Under the pieces are notes generated by a model. The model ran no database searches. It saw only the letters and a program-made list of their open reading frames with translations, and had not been told where the DNA came from. A program made the position numbers and the translations under genes. Positions 45,944 through 54,771 of a DNA stretch of 64,000 nt are shown here, piece after piece. The number at the start of each line of letters is the position of its first letter. Positions within the stretch are counted from its first letter, which is position 1. This DNA is from Candidatus Vicinibacter affinis (lineage in GTDB: Bacteria > Bacteroidota > Bacteroidia > Chitinophagales > Saprospiraceae), in contig JADJNH010000005.1 of the NCBI GenBank assembly GCA_016714365.1, positions 2,456,501-2,520,500 of the forward strand, in the 5' to 3' direction.

Positions 45944-46552
45944 ATGATAATTAGAGACGTGCAGTTTATTGGATCATTTCCGAAATTTTCGAAAATTCCA
46001 ATATTTGACAAACCTGAGTTTTGTTTTTGGGGAAGATCAAATGTAGGGAAGAGTTCTATGATAAATTATATCTGCAATCGCAAAGATTTAGCCAGGACCT
46101 CATCCACACCCGGCAAGACCATTAGTTTCAATCTATACCAAATCAATCAGGAATTAACCTTCGTGGATTTACCAGGTTTTGGTTTTGCAAGAGTTGCTAA
46201 ATCTGTCAAAGAAAAATGGGATGGGCAAATTAAACATTATATCAAAGAAAGGAAAGATTTGGTTTGCGTTTTCTTACTTGTGGATATTTCAATTCCTATT
46301 CAAAAAAATGATCTTGATAAAATTAATTTTTTTGGTGATGAACAAACGCCATTTTGCATCATTTTTACAAAGTCTGACCGTTGTAAAAAAATGGAATTAA
46401 AAAAAAATCTAGAAATGTGGGAAAATAAACTTTTGGAAAAATGGGAAGAGCTTCCCCCAAGAATTGTTACCAGTGTTGAAAAACACATTGGGAAAGAGGA
46501 GATACTAATTGAATTAGATAAAATTGTGGCATTAAGTGAGCAATTTGAGTAA
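45944..46552 (+). CDS. engB: Ribosome biogenesis GTPase EngB (YihA/YsxC)
   Basis: Small GTPase needed for maturation of the large ribosomal subunit. The 202-residue product has the family's GTPase motifs: G1 GRSNVGKSS near 30-38, the TSSTPGKT G2 region, G3 DLPGFGFA and G4 FTKSDR. The N-terminus AEFIGSF-like segment (VQFIGSFPKFSKIP) and the length fit EngB. First gene of the plus-strand run to 53326. Confidence 0.96.
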   Translation: MIIRDVQFIGSFPKFSKIPIFDKPEFCFWGRSNVGKSSMINYICNRKDLARTSSTPGKTISFNLYQINQELTFVDLPGFGFARVAKSVKEKWDGQIKHYIKERKDLVCVFLLVDISIPIQKNDLDKINFFGDEQTPFCIIFTKSDRCKKMELKKNLEMWENKLLEKWEELPPRIVTSVEKHIGKEEILIELDKIVALSEQFE

Positions 46553-46607
46553 TTATTTTTATAAATTAATTATTTAAAGATTTAAAAATACTTAAATTCT
46601 AGATTAA

Positions 46608-48284
46608 ATGGATCAGCAATATCCACATGTGCTTAAAGAGATTACAGATTGGCCAGTTTATAAATTAAGCCAAAAAAGAAAAGACTTCGTACAAATTGTC
46701 GAAAAAGATGTTTTGAACTATTTCGATACTATGTCAAAAGAAGAGTTAGATCAGATTTTAGCCAAAACAATTTATCAGGAAAAACAAAGGATTAAATCTA
46801 ATCCATGGAAGGCGGACCCACCCAATGAAATGCAGTTTTTTAGAAAGCTGCAAAAAGAATATAATGATAATCATGCAGAGGGAAACACTCAAGAGCGTAC
46901 GAGGGACTCTATCTTTCGCTTGATAAAAAGATATACAGAAGAGATATCCGGACATTTCAATATCAATACTTTCTATTTTGCAAGAAAAGCTCTTACATTT
47001 TTTTTTACTGCTATGTTTTATCCGGTGGGATGGAATATTTTTAGTTCATACGCTACAAAACGAAAGAAGCTTGCAGAAGCCATGATTTTAAAGGGCGAAA
47101 TTGATTCTGTAAGGAAACTATGCCTAGATCACACTATAATTTTAGTTCCAACACATTCAAGCAACCTAGATTCTATCCTGGTTGGATACATGGTTGATGC
47201 AATTGCAGGCTTGCCAGCTTTTTCCTATGGGGCTGGATTAAATCTCTTTGATTCAGAATTTTTTGCTTTTTTCATGAATAGACTTGGTGCCTATAAAGTG
47301 GACAGAAGAAAAAAAAATCAAATTTATCTTCAAACACTTAGTTCCTATTCAAAACTAATTGCTATGGAAGGGGTTCATTCCATATTTTTTCCAGGAGGAA
47401 CGAGATCTCGATCTGGAGAAGTGGAAGACCGTTTAAAACTAGGCCTTTTAAATTCTCTATTATTGGCACAACGAAATTTAATTCAACAAGAGAGTTTGAG
47501 AAAAATAATTATAGTTCCAGCTGTACTTTCATATGAAAGTGTATTGGAGGCAAGATCACTTATTATTCAATATTTAAAAACTACAGGGCAGGAAAAATAT
47601 ACTTCACGCGAATCTTCATTTTCATTATGGCAATACGTTACTTTCTTATATAGATTTGTAAAAAAGTCATCAAAAGTATATATGACGCTCGGTAGTCCTA
47701 TGGATGTTTTTGGGAATTCGGTAAATGAATCTGGAGAAAGCATTTCCCAAACTGGTAGCAGGATTAATCAAAAGGATTATTTTTTAAGGGATGGAAAAAT
47801 TGTTCTTGACAGCCAAAGAGAAAGCATTTACACCAAAGAGCTATCTGAAAAAATTATTGAGCAATACAAAAAGTATAATTATATATTACCTTCGCACTTA
47901 GTCTCATATGCAGCTTTCAAATTACTTTCCAAATTGAATCCGGGGCAGGATATTTACAACCTGGTTCAGTTGCCAGAAGAAGAAATGTATTTTCCTGAAA
48001 TAGGATTCAAGCAATTGTGCATGGAAGTCAGGCGAGTTCTATATGATTTATGTGAACATAACAAGTTGATAAAATGTGAAGAGCTACAATTGGATATTGA
48101 CCTTCTCATAAATTATGGTATTAACGCATTAGGAGTTTATCACAGTAAAAGACCTTTAAAAAGGGATGAAAACAACAGGTTGGTTAGTGAGGATTTTCTT
48201 GTTTTATTATTTTATTCCAATAAACTTTCAAATCTGGAAATTGATGATTTGATACATTGGGATATTATTGACCTTCAAAATTAG
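46608..48284 (+). CDS. PlsC/PlsB-type glycerolipid acyltransferase
   Basis: Acyltransferase of 558 residues, likely acting in phospholipid synthesis at the glycerol-3-phosphate or 1-acylglycerol-phosphate step. The catalytic HX4D motif is HSSNLD near 185-190, the second block is NRLGAYKVDRRKK near 224-236, and the third block is FFPGGTRSRSGE near 261-272, where the usual E of FPEGTR is Gly. The final block is IIIVPAVLSYE. Long flanking helical regions (about 1-150 and 350-558) make it larger than PlsC (about 245). It is followed 13 bp later by an exonuclease gene. Confidence 0.85.
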   Translation: MDQQYPHVLKEITDWPVYKLSQKRKDFVQIVEKDVLNYFDTMSKEELDQILAKTIYQEKQRIKSNPWKADPPNEMQFFRKLQKEYNDNHAEGNTQERTRDSIFRLIKRYTEEISGHFNINTFYFARKALTFFFTAMFYPVGWNIFSSYATKRKKLAEAMILKGEIDSVRKLCLDHTIILVPTHSSNLDSILVGYMVDAIAGLPAFSYGAGLNLFDSEFFAFFMNRLGAYKVDRRKKNQIYLQTLSSYSKLIAMEGVHSIFFPGGTRSRSGEVEDRLKLGLLNSLLLAQRNLIQQESLRKIIIVPAVLSYESVLEARSLIIQYLKTTGQEKYTSRESSFSLWQYVTFLYRFVKKSSKVYMTLGSPMDVFGNSVNESGESISQTGSRINQKDYFLRDGKIVLDSQRESIYTKELSEKIIEQYKKYNYILPSHLVSYAAFKLLSKLNPGQDIYNLVQLPEEEMYFPEIGFKQLCMEVRRVLYDLCEHNKLIKCEELQLDIDLLINYGINALGVYHSKRPLKRDENNRLVSEDFLVLLFYSNKLSNLEIDDLIHWDIIDLQN

Positions 48285-48297
48285 TTTTATTTTTTGA

Positions 48298-48843
48298 ATG
48301 AAGTTTCTCATATTTGATTTAGAGGCAACCTGTTGGGAATCACATGTAAGTCATTTATACCAGCAGGAAATTATTGAAATTGGCGCGTGTATTATGAACC
48401 AGTATGGTGAGATTGAATCAACTTTTTCCAGCCTGGTTAAGCCAAATATCCATAAATTCCTATCGCCTTATTGTAAAAATCTGACCCAAATCAACCAGGA
48501 AGAAATCAATAAAGCTAAAATTTTTCCTGAGGTTTTAGATCGTTTTTTAGATTGGGCGGACATTCCGGATGTGAGTTATGGCTTTTGTGCCTGGGGTAGG
48601 GCAGACTACAATTTGATTTTAACTGACTGTAAACTCCACAAACTAGATTCAAAATGGCTGATCCCATATGTTGACATAAAACATCAATATCACCGAAATA
48701 AAGAGCTTAATAAACTTATGGGGTTAGATAAAGTTTTGAAAACCAATGGATTTGAGTTTGAAGGTCAACATCACAGAGCTTTGCCTGATTCACTTAACCT
48801 TGCTAAATTAGTTTCAAAATATGTCGACGAATGGGTGTTTTAA
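48298..48843 (+). CDS. DEDDh 3'-5' exonuclease (KapD/ERI-1-like)
   Basis: The 181-residue product has the DEDDh exonuclease motifs: Exo I FLIFDLEATCW near 3-13, Exo II region FCAWGRADYNLIL with the second Asp, and Exo III HHRALPDSLNLAKL with His and the last Asp. Length and the WGxxDxxxL motif resemble the inhibitor-of-KinA (KapD) and ERI-1 type RNases. Substrate is RNA or single-stranded DNA; it cannot be settled here. Starts 13 bp after the acyltransferase gene. Confidence 0.88.
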   Translation: MKFLIFDLEATCWESHVSHLYQQEIIEIGACIMNQYGEIESTFSSLVKPNIHKFLSPYCKNLTQINQEEINKAKIFPEVLDRFLDWADIPDVSYGFCAWGRADYNLILTDCKLHKLDSKWLIPYVDIKHQYHRNKELNKLMGLDKVLKTNGFEFEGQHHRALPDSLNLAKLVSKYVDEWVF

Positions 48844-48861
48844 TTCAATCCTATTTATACT

Positions 48862-48869
48862 TAAATTTG
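48862..48869 (+). promoter_or_regulatory. Putative -7 box before the DUF4412-like gene
   Basis: TAAATTTG fits TAnnTTTG, 34 bp before the ATG at 48904. No proper -33 box is seen, so the gene may also be read from upstream. Confidence 0.28.
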
Positions 48870-48903
48870 CGGCAATTCGTTAAACTCAAAAATAAATCTT
48901 TCT

Positions 48904-49620
48904 ATGAATAATTTAATCATTCTTCAAAGTCTAATATTCACCATATTTTTTTCGGCCCATGGTGCATCACAACCTCTCTTGACTGCACATGTTAAATATG
49001 AAGTGAGCATAAATGTGGATGGGCAGGAAGATATGAAGCAAATGGCTGGTTTAATGGGAAATTCCACTATGGATGTTTATTTTACTAATCAAAAACAGAG
49101 AGTTGATATGAGTATGATGGGTGGGTTAATATTGACTAAAATGTTTTATGATAAACAGACAAAAAGCAGCATCATGTTGCAAGAGATGATGGGGCAGAAG
49201 TACAAAATTAAATTGGACGAGCAGGTAGGACAAAATTCCAAAAATGTAAATTCAGATATTAGCAATGCAAATTCTAAAGTTACTTTTGATAAAAATGACC
49301 GAAAAAAAATCCAAGGTTATGATTGTTATAAGTCAACAGCCACCATTGATAACAACGGGCAAAAGATTTCTATCATTTGTTATGTTACCGATCAAATTAA
49401 AAGTCCACATGGCATTATTAAAGAAGCTGATGATGTAAATTTTGGAGGATTGCCTCTTGAATATACACTTGACATGAAATCTATGAAATTAGTGGTCACT
49501 ACCAAGGAAGTTGTAAAGAATTTTAACTCAAATATTTTCGATATTCCTTCTTCGGGTTATAAAGAAATGACATTGGAAGAATTTACGAAGAAAATGGGAG
49601 GAGGCAATCTAGGTTTCTGA
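48904..49620 (+). CDS. Secreted DUF4412-like protein
   Basis: The 238-residue product has a signal peptide (about 1-21) and a beta-rich secreted domain. Features such as VKYEVSIN, the Met-rich MKQMAGLMGNSTMDVYFTN and MLQEMMGQKYKIKLDE, and KKIQGYDCYKSTATID with two Cys resemble DUF4412/GLPGLI-type periplasmic proteins of Bacteroidota, of unknown role. Met-rich segments could bind metal but this is only a guess. It precedes mnmH by 10 bp. Confidence 0.65.
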   Translation: MNNLIILQSLIFTIFFSAHGASQPLLTAHVKYEVSINVDGQEDMKQMAGLMGNSTMDVYFTNQKQRVDMSMMGGLILTKMFYDKQTKSSIMLQEMMGQKYKIKLDEQVGQNSKNVNSDISNANSKVTFDKNDRKKIQGYDCYKSTATIDNNGQKISIICYVTDQIKSPHGIIKEADDVNFGGLPLEYTLDMKSMKLVVTTKEVVKNFNSNIFDIPSSGYKEMTLEEFTKKMGGGNLGF

Positions 49621-49630
49621 TAAAAAATAA

Positions 49631-50695
49631 ATGTCGATAGATTATATAAATGCTGAAGACATATTAAAGCTAACGGATAGTTCTCCAATATTGGATGTAA
49701 GATCACCTTTAGAATATTTAAATGGTCATATCCCAGGGGCATTAAATTTTCCACTTTTTACAAATGAGGAAAGAGCCGAAGTAGGTACTCTATATAAGAA
49801 AAAAGGTTCAAGAGTAGCAATAATAAAAGGTTTAGAATTTGTTGGCCCAAAACTATCTGCATTTGTCCAACAAGCTGATTCTTTAAATACAAATGGTACA
49901 CTGGCCTTATATTGTTGGCGTGGAGGAAAAAGAAGCGCAAGCATGGCCTGGCTGCTGTCAAATGCTGGTTTTAATATTAAAGTAATAACCGGAGGATATA
50001 AAGCCTATAGAAGTTTAGTCCACAAACTTTTTGAACAGCCTGACTGGAAGCTCATTGTCTTAGGAGGAAAGACAGGATCAATGAAATCAAAAGTTTTGAG
50101 AGAAATGTCCACTTTTAGTGAACAAATAATTGATCTGGAGAAGTTGGCAAACCACAAAGGCTCTGCTTTTGGATGGATAGATGAAGATGCTCAGCCAAGT
50201 ACTGAACAATTTGAAAATCTATTATTCAGTGAATTAGTCAAATTTAAAACATCTGAACCAGTTTGGTGTGAAAATGAGTCAAAAACAATTGGGAAAGTTT
50301 ACATCCCTAATTCATTTTGGAATCATATGCAAAATGGAATCTTATTCCATATAGATGTGGATTTTAACATACGGATTCGACATATTCTTTCCACCTATAA
50401 TTTGGATAATCATGCAGACTTAATTTTTTCATTTGAAAAAATAAGAAAAAGGTTAGGACATCAGGCTACAGACCTTGCAATTCATTTTATAAAATCAAAT
50501 CAAATAAAAGATGCTGCTGCGGTTGCACTTGAATATTATGATAAATTTTACGATTATGGATTAGGAAGAAAAAACCCTTCAAGAGTCCTAAAATTTAATT
50601 TTGATCATGATAATGTTATAGAAATCTGTGAATCCTTAATACAAGAAAAAAATAAAATTAATTTTAATGAATACTATTCGGTTAACTCAATTTAG
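49631..50695 (+). CDS. mnmH: tRNA 2-selenouridine synthase MnmH (SelU)
   Basis: Replaces the sulfur of 2-thiouridine at wobble position 34 of tRNA with selenium, using selenophosphate. The 354-residue product has an N-terminal rhodanese domain with catalytic C95 in LYCWRGGKRSASMAW, and a C-terminal P-loop domain starting with LGGKTGSMKS near 143. Length is normal. Its 3' end overlaps selD by 29 bp, so the selenium donor enzyme and the user are translationally coupled. Confidence 0.94.
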   Translation: MSIDYINAEDILKLTDSSPILDVRSPLEYLNGHIPGALNFPLFTNEERAEVGTLYKKKGSRVAIIKGLEFVGPKLSAFVQQADSLNTNGTLALYCWRGGKRSASMAWLLSNAGFNIKVITGGYKAYRSLVHKLFEQPDWKLIVLGGKTGSMKSKVLREMSTFSEQIIDLEKLANHKGSAFGWIDEDAQPSTEQFENLLFSELVKFKTSEPVWCENESKTIGKVYIPNSFWNHMQNGILFHIDVDFNIRIRHILSTYNLDNHADLIFSFEKIRKRLGHQATDLAIHFIKSNQIKDAAAVALEYYDKFYDYGLGRKNPSRVLKFNFDHDNVIEICESLIQEKNKINFNEYYSVNSI

Positions 50696-51725
50696 TCATG
50701 GGGCGGGCTGTGGATGTAAAATTAGTCCGTCGGTATTGGATGAAATTTTAAAATCCGAAAGTAGGCCTATTTTTTCTGATCTTCTGGTAGGATATCAGCA
50801 GAAAGATGACGCTGCGGTATTTGATCTTGGCAATGGTAAAGCAATGATCAGCACAACAGACTTTTTCATGCCTATTGTTGACGATGCATTTGATTTTGGT
50901 CGGATTGCTTCCGTAAATGCCATAAGTGATGTTTATGCAATGGGTGGGAAACCCTTAATGGCGATTGCTATTTTAGCTTGGCCTATCGATAAAATTCCAA
51001 TTGAATATGCCAGAAAAGTAATTGAAGGTGCCAGAGCAGTTTGTTTTGAAGCCGGAATTCCTTTGGCAGGCGGTCATAGTATCGATTCTATAGAACCAAT
51101 TTTCGGACTTGCAGTTTCAGGTGAAATTCCAACAAATCATATTAAAATGAATTCCGGAGCCAAGCCTGGAGATTTAATTTACTTGACAAAAGGCCTTGGG
51201 GTAGGGATTCTCACCACAGCAGAAAAGAAATCAATTCTTAAAGCCGAGCATCAAGATCTTGCTAAATCCTCCATGTTAAAACTTAATAAAATTGGTCAGA
51301 TTCTAGGATCCAAAGAATTTGTCCACTCCATGACTGATGTAACGGGATTTGGCTTGTGTGGACATTTATTGGAGATTTGCGAAGCTTCATGCTTAAAAGC
51401 AAACATTAATTATGTTAAGTTGCCTTTTCTTGATCCTTGTGTTTGGGAATATGCGAATCTTGGGGCAGTTCCTGGTGGTACTCATCGCAACTGGAGCTCA
51501 TATGGACACAAAGTAAAACTTGAAGAAAACTCTTGGTTTAAACTATTAGCTGATCCACAAACTAGTGGCGGATTATTGTGTGCTGTGGATCCGGAATTCC
51601 AAAATCAATTTGAAGCAATACTTACAGAACATCAAATTGGTATAAATAAAATTGGCAAATTTGAACCAATTGACCAAGGAAACGACTTTCTGGTAAGTGT
51701 CTTGTCAGTTTCAACTGAAAGCTAA
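50667..51725 (+). CDS. selD: Selenide, water dikinase SelD
   Basis: Makes selenophosphate from selenide and ATP. The 352-residue product begins RLTQFSHGAGCGCKISP; C15 and K18 correspond to catalytic Cys17 and Lys20 of E. coli SelD, so this is the cysteine form, not a selenoprotein. The glycine-rich AMGGKPLMAIAILAWP and AGGHSIDS segments are present. The ATG at 50667 lies within mnmH (29-bp overlap). With mnmH next to it and no selA or selB in the window, a role in tRNA selenation is indicated. Confidence 0.96.
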   Translation: MNTIRLTQFSHGAGCGCKISPSVLDEILKSESRPIFSDLLVGYQQKDDAAVFDLGNGKAMISTTDFFMPIVDDAFDFGRIASVNAISDVYAMGGKPLMAIAILAWPIDKIPIEYARKVIEGARAVCFEAGIPLAGGHSIDSIEPIFGLAVSGEIPTNHIKMNSGAKPGDLIYLTKGLGVGILTTAEKKSILKAEHQDLAKSSMLKLNKIGQILGSKEFVHSMTDVTGFGLCGHLLEICEASCLKANINYVKLPFLDPCVWEYANLGAVPGGTHRNWSSYGHKVKLEENSWFKLLADPQTSGGLLCAVDPEFQNQFEAILTEHQIGINKIGKFEPIDQGNDFLVSVLSVSTES

Positions 51726-51799
51726 AACCAACTTAACATAATATAAATTATGGGAAAGAAACTGTTGATTTTTTGCAAAATAATATGCCCAGGAATGAT

Positions 51800-51807
51800 T
51801 AACTTTG
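51800..51807 (+). promoter_or_regulatory. Putative -7 box before the 51829 gene
   Basis: TAACTTTG fits TAnnTTTG, 21 bp before the ATG. The nearest TTTG upstream is 24 bp away, longer than the usual spacing. Confidence 0.33.
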
Positions 51808-51828
51808 TAAGAGAAAATAATTAAAAGA

Positions 51829-52422
51829 ATGGGTTTAATTAGCTGGTTAAAAGGGGTTTTTAATAAAACTGATTCAGATTTTGTGCCTAGCCAAAATAAG
51901 TCCGGAAACATTCAAACTGAACCCTTTCAAAAGTTCGAGAGTAATTCAGTCAATCATAATCAAATTGATGACAACTCTGATTCTCCTGAGTTTGGAGATA
52001 AAGCCAAAGAATTCTTAAGTAAAACTGGTAAGGAAGTTGTCGAACAGGGAGGTCATCTTTGGAATGAGCTTAAAGAGAAAGTTCAAGAGCTTGACGAAAG
52101 CACCAAAGAAGTAAGAGAAAACGTAAAGCAAAAAGCTAAGGAAACTTTGGAAAAAGTAGATAATTTCATAGATCAGGCCATTGAAAAATCCAAGGAAAAG
52201 GATGCTGAAGAAGCGTCCATAGATCATGACAAGGATGGTCTGGCGGATACTCCAGTTGATTTTGGAGAAAATTTAGAATCCAAACACAAGGGTTTTTTCG
52301 ATAAAGCTGAGAGTTGGCTCGAGAACCAGGAGGTTGGTTCTAAAATGGGAGGGTCCAAACCAAATTCAACATCAGAAGCACCTGGCAAGCTACCCACTCT
52401 AGAACTACCAAAAGAAGATTAA
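51829..52422 (+). CDS. Hypothetical charged helical protein
   Basis: The 197-residue product has no signal peptide. After a short N-terminal amphipathic part (MGLISWLKGVFNK) it is hydrophilic and, at about 60-130, forms a Lys/Glu-rich helix (KEKVQELDESTKEVREN) like YtxH- or apolipoprotein-type helices. An acidic segment (DHDKDGLADTP, resembling a calcium-loop-like DxDxDG pattern) lies near 133-145. The function is unknown. It is paired with the following helical gene, 27 bp away. Confidence 0.65.
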   Translation: MGLISWLKGVFNKTDSDFVPSQNKSGNIQTEPFQKFESNSVNHNQIDDNSDSPEFGDKAKEFLSKTGKEVVEQGGHLWNELKEKVQELDESTKEVRENVKQKAKETLEKVDNFIDQAIEKSKEKDAEEASIDHDKDGLADTPVDFGENLESKHKGFFDKAESWLENQEVGSKMGGSKPNSTSEAPGKLPTLELPKED

Positions 52423-52449
52423 TCATTAAAAACATCTAATTAATTCAAA

Positions 52450-52971
52450 ATGAGTATTTTAAAAAATTTATTTGGAAATCTTTTCGTATCAGCAAAATCA
52501 AAAGCTGAGGTTGTAAAAGATAAAGCTGAAGATTTAGCAGCCAAGGCTAAAGATGAAATTAAAGAAACCATCAATGAAATTCAGGAATCTGATGCTTACA
52601 AAAAGGTAGCTGACGTAGCTAAATCAGTTGCTGATAAAGCTAAAGAAGAATTTGAAGAAGCCAAGATAGATGCCGCTGAAGGTATTCAAAAAGCAAAATC
52701 ATGGGCTAATGAAGCTAAAGAAGAAGTTGCTGAAACCATCCAAGAACTTAAAGAGTCTGAGACATATAAAAAAGCTTCTGAAGTTGCAGATCAAGTCTGG
52801 GACAAAACAAAGGACGTGGCACAAAATCTAGGTGAGACGGTTGAGAATACAGCTAAAAACCTAGCTGATAAGGCTGGAGAAATATATGCTTCCACAAGGG
52901 ATAAAGTACAGGATGCTATAGATGGAGATGGGCAATCTGATGATAAAACACCTGAACAAAAGGATGTTTAG
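52450..52971 (+). CDS. YtxH/LEA-like helical repeat protein
   Basis: The 173-residue product starts with MSILKNLFGNLF and is otherwise an almost unbroken amphipathic Lys/Ala/Glu helix. Residues 33-71 (AKDEIKETINEIQESDAYKK...) and 89-127 (AKEEVAETIQELKESETYKK...) are clear duplicates with a 56-residue period. This composition resembles LEA and YtxH-type stress or membrane-surface proteins. There is no signal peptide. It overlaps the next gene by 8 bp. The function is unknown; a desiccation or membrane-protective role is speculation. Confidence 0.7.
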   Translation: MSILKNLFGNLFVSAKSKAEVVKDKAEDLAAKAKDEIKETINEIQESDAYKKVADVAKSVADKAKEEFEEAKIDAAEGIQKAKSWANEAKEEVAETIQELKESETYKKASEVADQVWDKTKDVAQNLGETVENTAKNLADKAGEIYASTRDKVQDAIDGDGQSDDKTPEQKDV

Positions 52972-53326
52972 AAAGGGTATTCAAATTATCATTTTAGTTT
53001 ATTCTTTTTTGGGGTGTAATTTGGAATACACTCCCTACTCTTTTGTAAAAAGTGATGAAGTAATTGAGCTTAGATTCGGAAGAAAAATGAGTGAATCATT
53101 GTTAGATTCCATAAAGCAAGTTTTAAAAACATCGGGTGTGGAATTAGACTACAGTGAATTAAAATTTGACGGAAATAAGCTCAGTCGATTGGCATTCAAA
53201 ATTGAATACAATGGAAACTTTGGGGAGGCTAAAACTAATTTTGTAAATAAGGGAAAATCCTTCGGATTTAGAATAGAACCAAAAAATAACTTCATGATGG
53301 TAGGAGAGCTTAATTCCAAGCCATAA
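52964..53326 (+). CDS. Hypothetical 120-residue lipoprotein
   Basis: The ATG at 52964 overlaps the end of the preceding gene by 8 bp and gives a 120-residue product with a lipoprotein signal (MFRKGIQIIILVYSFLGC, Cys18). The rest is a small alpha/beta domain: MSESLLDSIKQVLKTSGVELDYSELKFDGNKLSRLAFKI resembles, from memory, the extracellular tail of Bacteroidota M56/BlaR1-type sensor peptidases. An earlier in-frame ATG at 52922 lacks the signal sequence at its N-terminus and is less likely. The role is unknown. Confidence 0.65.
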   Translation: MFRKGIQIIILVYSFLGCNLEYTPYSFVKSDEVIELRFGRKMSESLLDSIKQVLKTSGVELDYSELKFDGNKLSRLAFKIEYNGNFGEAKTNFVNKGKSFGFRIEPKNNFMMVGELNSKP

Positions 53327-53334
53327 AAAAAGAA

Positions 53335-54771
53335 TTATAAACTCTTTATTTGATTGAGTCCTAATTCTCTGGCTTTTTCAATCATTAAGCGGTAGGCTGC
53401 ATCGTATTCGTTTGGGATTACACCATCCAGTATTGATTCCCTTATGGCATTTTTAATAATTCCAATTTCCTTACCAGGCTTCAGGCTGAAGGTATTCATA
53501 ATTTCTTCACCACTGATTGGTGGCTGCCATTCTCTAATTCTATCTTTTTCTTCAACTTCAATAAGTCTTTCTCTAACTTTTGAATAGTTATTTAAAAACT
53601 TTTTAACTTTTTCAGAATTTTTTGAAGTAATGTCCGCTTCGCAAAGCATTAGTAGATCTTCCAGATCTTCTCCTGCATCAAAAAGGAGCCTTCTCAAAGC
53701 AGAATCAGTGATAATTTCTTGCGTTAGTGCTATGGGACGAAGATGTAATCTTACCAACTTTTGAACATATTTCATTTTATGATCCAGCGGCATTCTTAAA
53801 TTTTTAAAAATACGGGGAAGCATGGCAGCACCCAAAGCTTCATGACCATGAAATGTCCAGCCAAGTTCAGAGTCATACCTCTTTGTCTGAGGCTTGGCAA
53901 TATCATGCAAAATTGCGGCCCACCTCAACCAAAGTTTATCTGTTTTTTTTGCTAAATTATCAAGCACTTGGAGCGTATGATAAAAGTTATCTTTATGACC
54001 TTTACCATCCTGATATTCAACTCCATGAAGCATGCAAAGTTCAGGAAAAAAAAGTTCCAATAGTCCGGATTTAAAAAGTTTATCAAAGCCTGAAGAAGGC
54101 ACTGGGCACAAAATAATTTTTTCAATTTCGGCACTAATTCGCTCCTTTGAGATTATTCTGATTCTCTTTGCATTATTTAGTATTCCTGTCCAGGTGCGAG
54201 GCTCTATCTCATAATCTAATTGCGTAGAAAAACGAATGGCACGCATCATCCTTAACGGGTCATCAGAAAAGGTAACATCAGGTTCTGCAGGAGTTCTGAT
54301 GATTTTCTTCTCAAGGTCATCAAGACCATTAAATGGATCAATAATTTCGCCAAAATTTTCTTGGTTCAAGCTAAAAGAAATGGCATTAATCGTAAAATCT
54401 CTTCTCAACTGATCATCCTGCAAAGTTCCCGGACTGACTGTTGGCTTTCTTGATTCTGAATTATAAGACTCTTTCCTTGCCCCTACAAATTCTATCTCGA
54501 GATCATGATGCCTGATCATAGCAGTACCAAATCTCTCATAAATGTTTATACTGGGTATTGGTCTAAATTTACTGGCTACTTCCTGGGCTAATTTAATTCC
54601 ATCACCAAGGCAGACAATGTCTATATCCTTACACGGTCTACCAATCAGTCGATCTCTAACAAATCCGCCAATGGCATAAACCGGATAATTTAATTGTTGG
54701 CCACAACCTGATATGATGTCTAAAATTTTTCGTTCAGATGCATCAAGTTTAAAAATTAATTGATTGTTCAT
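53335..54771 (-). CDS. cca: CCA tRNA nucleotidyltransferase with HD domain
   Basis: Adds or repairs the CCA end of tRNAs. The 478-residue product has the class II nucleotidyltransferase head GGFVRDRLIG...KDIDIVC near 35-55, the FTINAISFSL and RMMRAIRFSTQL (neck) segments, and a C-terminal HD phosphohydrolase domain with ILHDIAKPQT near 290. It starts at ATG 54771 and shares one base with the dusB stop codon (TGATG), so the two genes are translationally coupled. Confidence 0.94.
   Translation of the reverse strand: MNNQLIFKLDASERKILDIISGCGQQLNYPVYAIGGFVRDRLIGRPCKDIDIVCLGDGIKLAQEVASKFRPIPSINIYERFGTAMIRHHDLEIEFVGARKESYNSESRKPTVSPGTLQDDQLRRDFTINAISFSLNQENFGEIIDPFNGLDDLEKKIIRTPAEPDVTFSDDPLRMMRAIRFSTQLDYEIEPRTWTGILNNAKRIRIISKERISAEIEKIILCPVPSSGFDKLFKSGLLELFFPELCMLHGVEYQDGKGHKDNFYHTLQVLDNLAKKTDKLWLRWAAILHDIAKPQTKRYDSELGWTFHGHEALGAAMLPRIFKNLRMPLDHKMKYVQKLVRLHLRPIALTQEIITDSALRRLLFDAGEDLEDLLMLCEADITSKNSEKVKKFLNNYSKVRERLIEVEEKDRIREWQPPISGEEIMNTFSLKPGKEIGIIKNAIRESILDGVIPNEYDAAYRLMIEKARELGLNQIKSL

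Noticed and set aside
50667..50720. SelD as a selenoprotein with UGA at the active site
   Set aside because: The catalytic position is a normal Cys codon and the frame is open.
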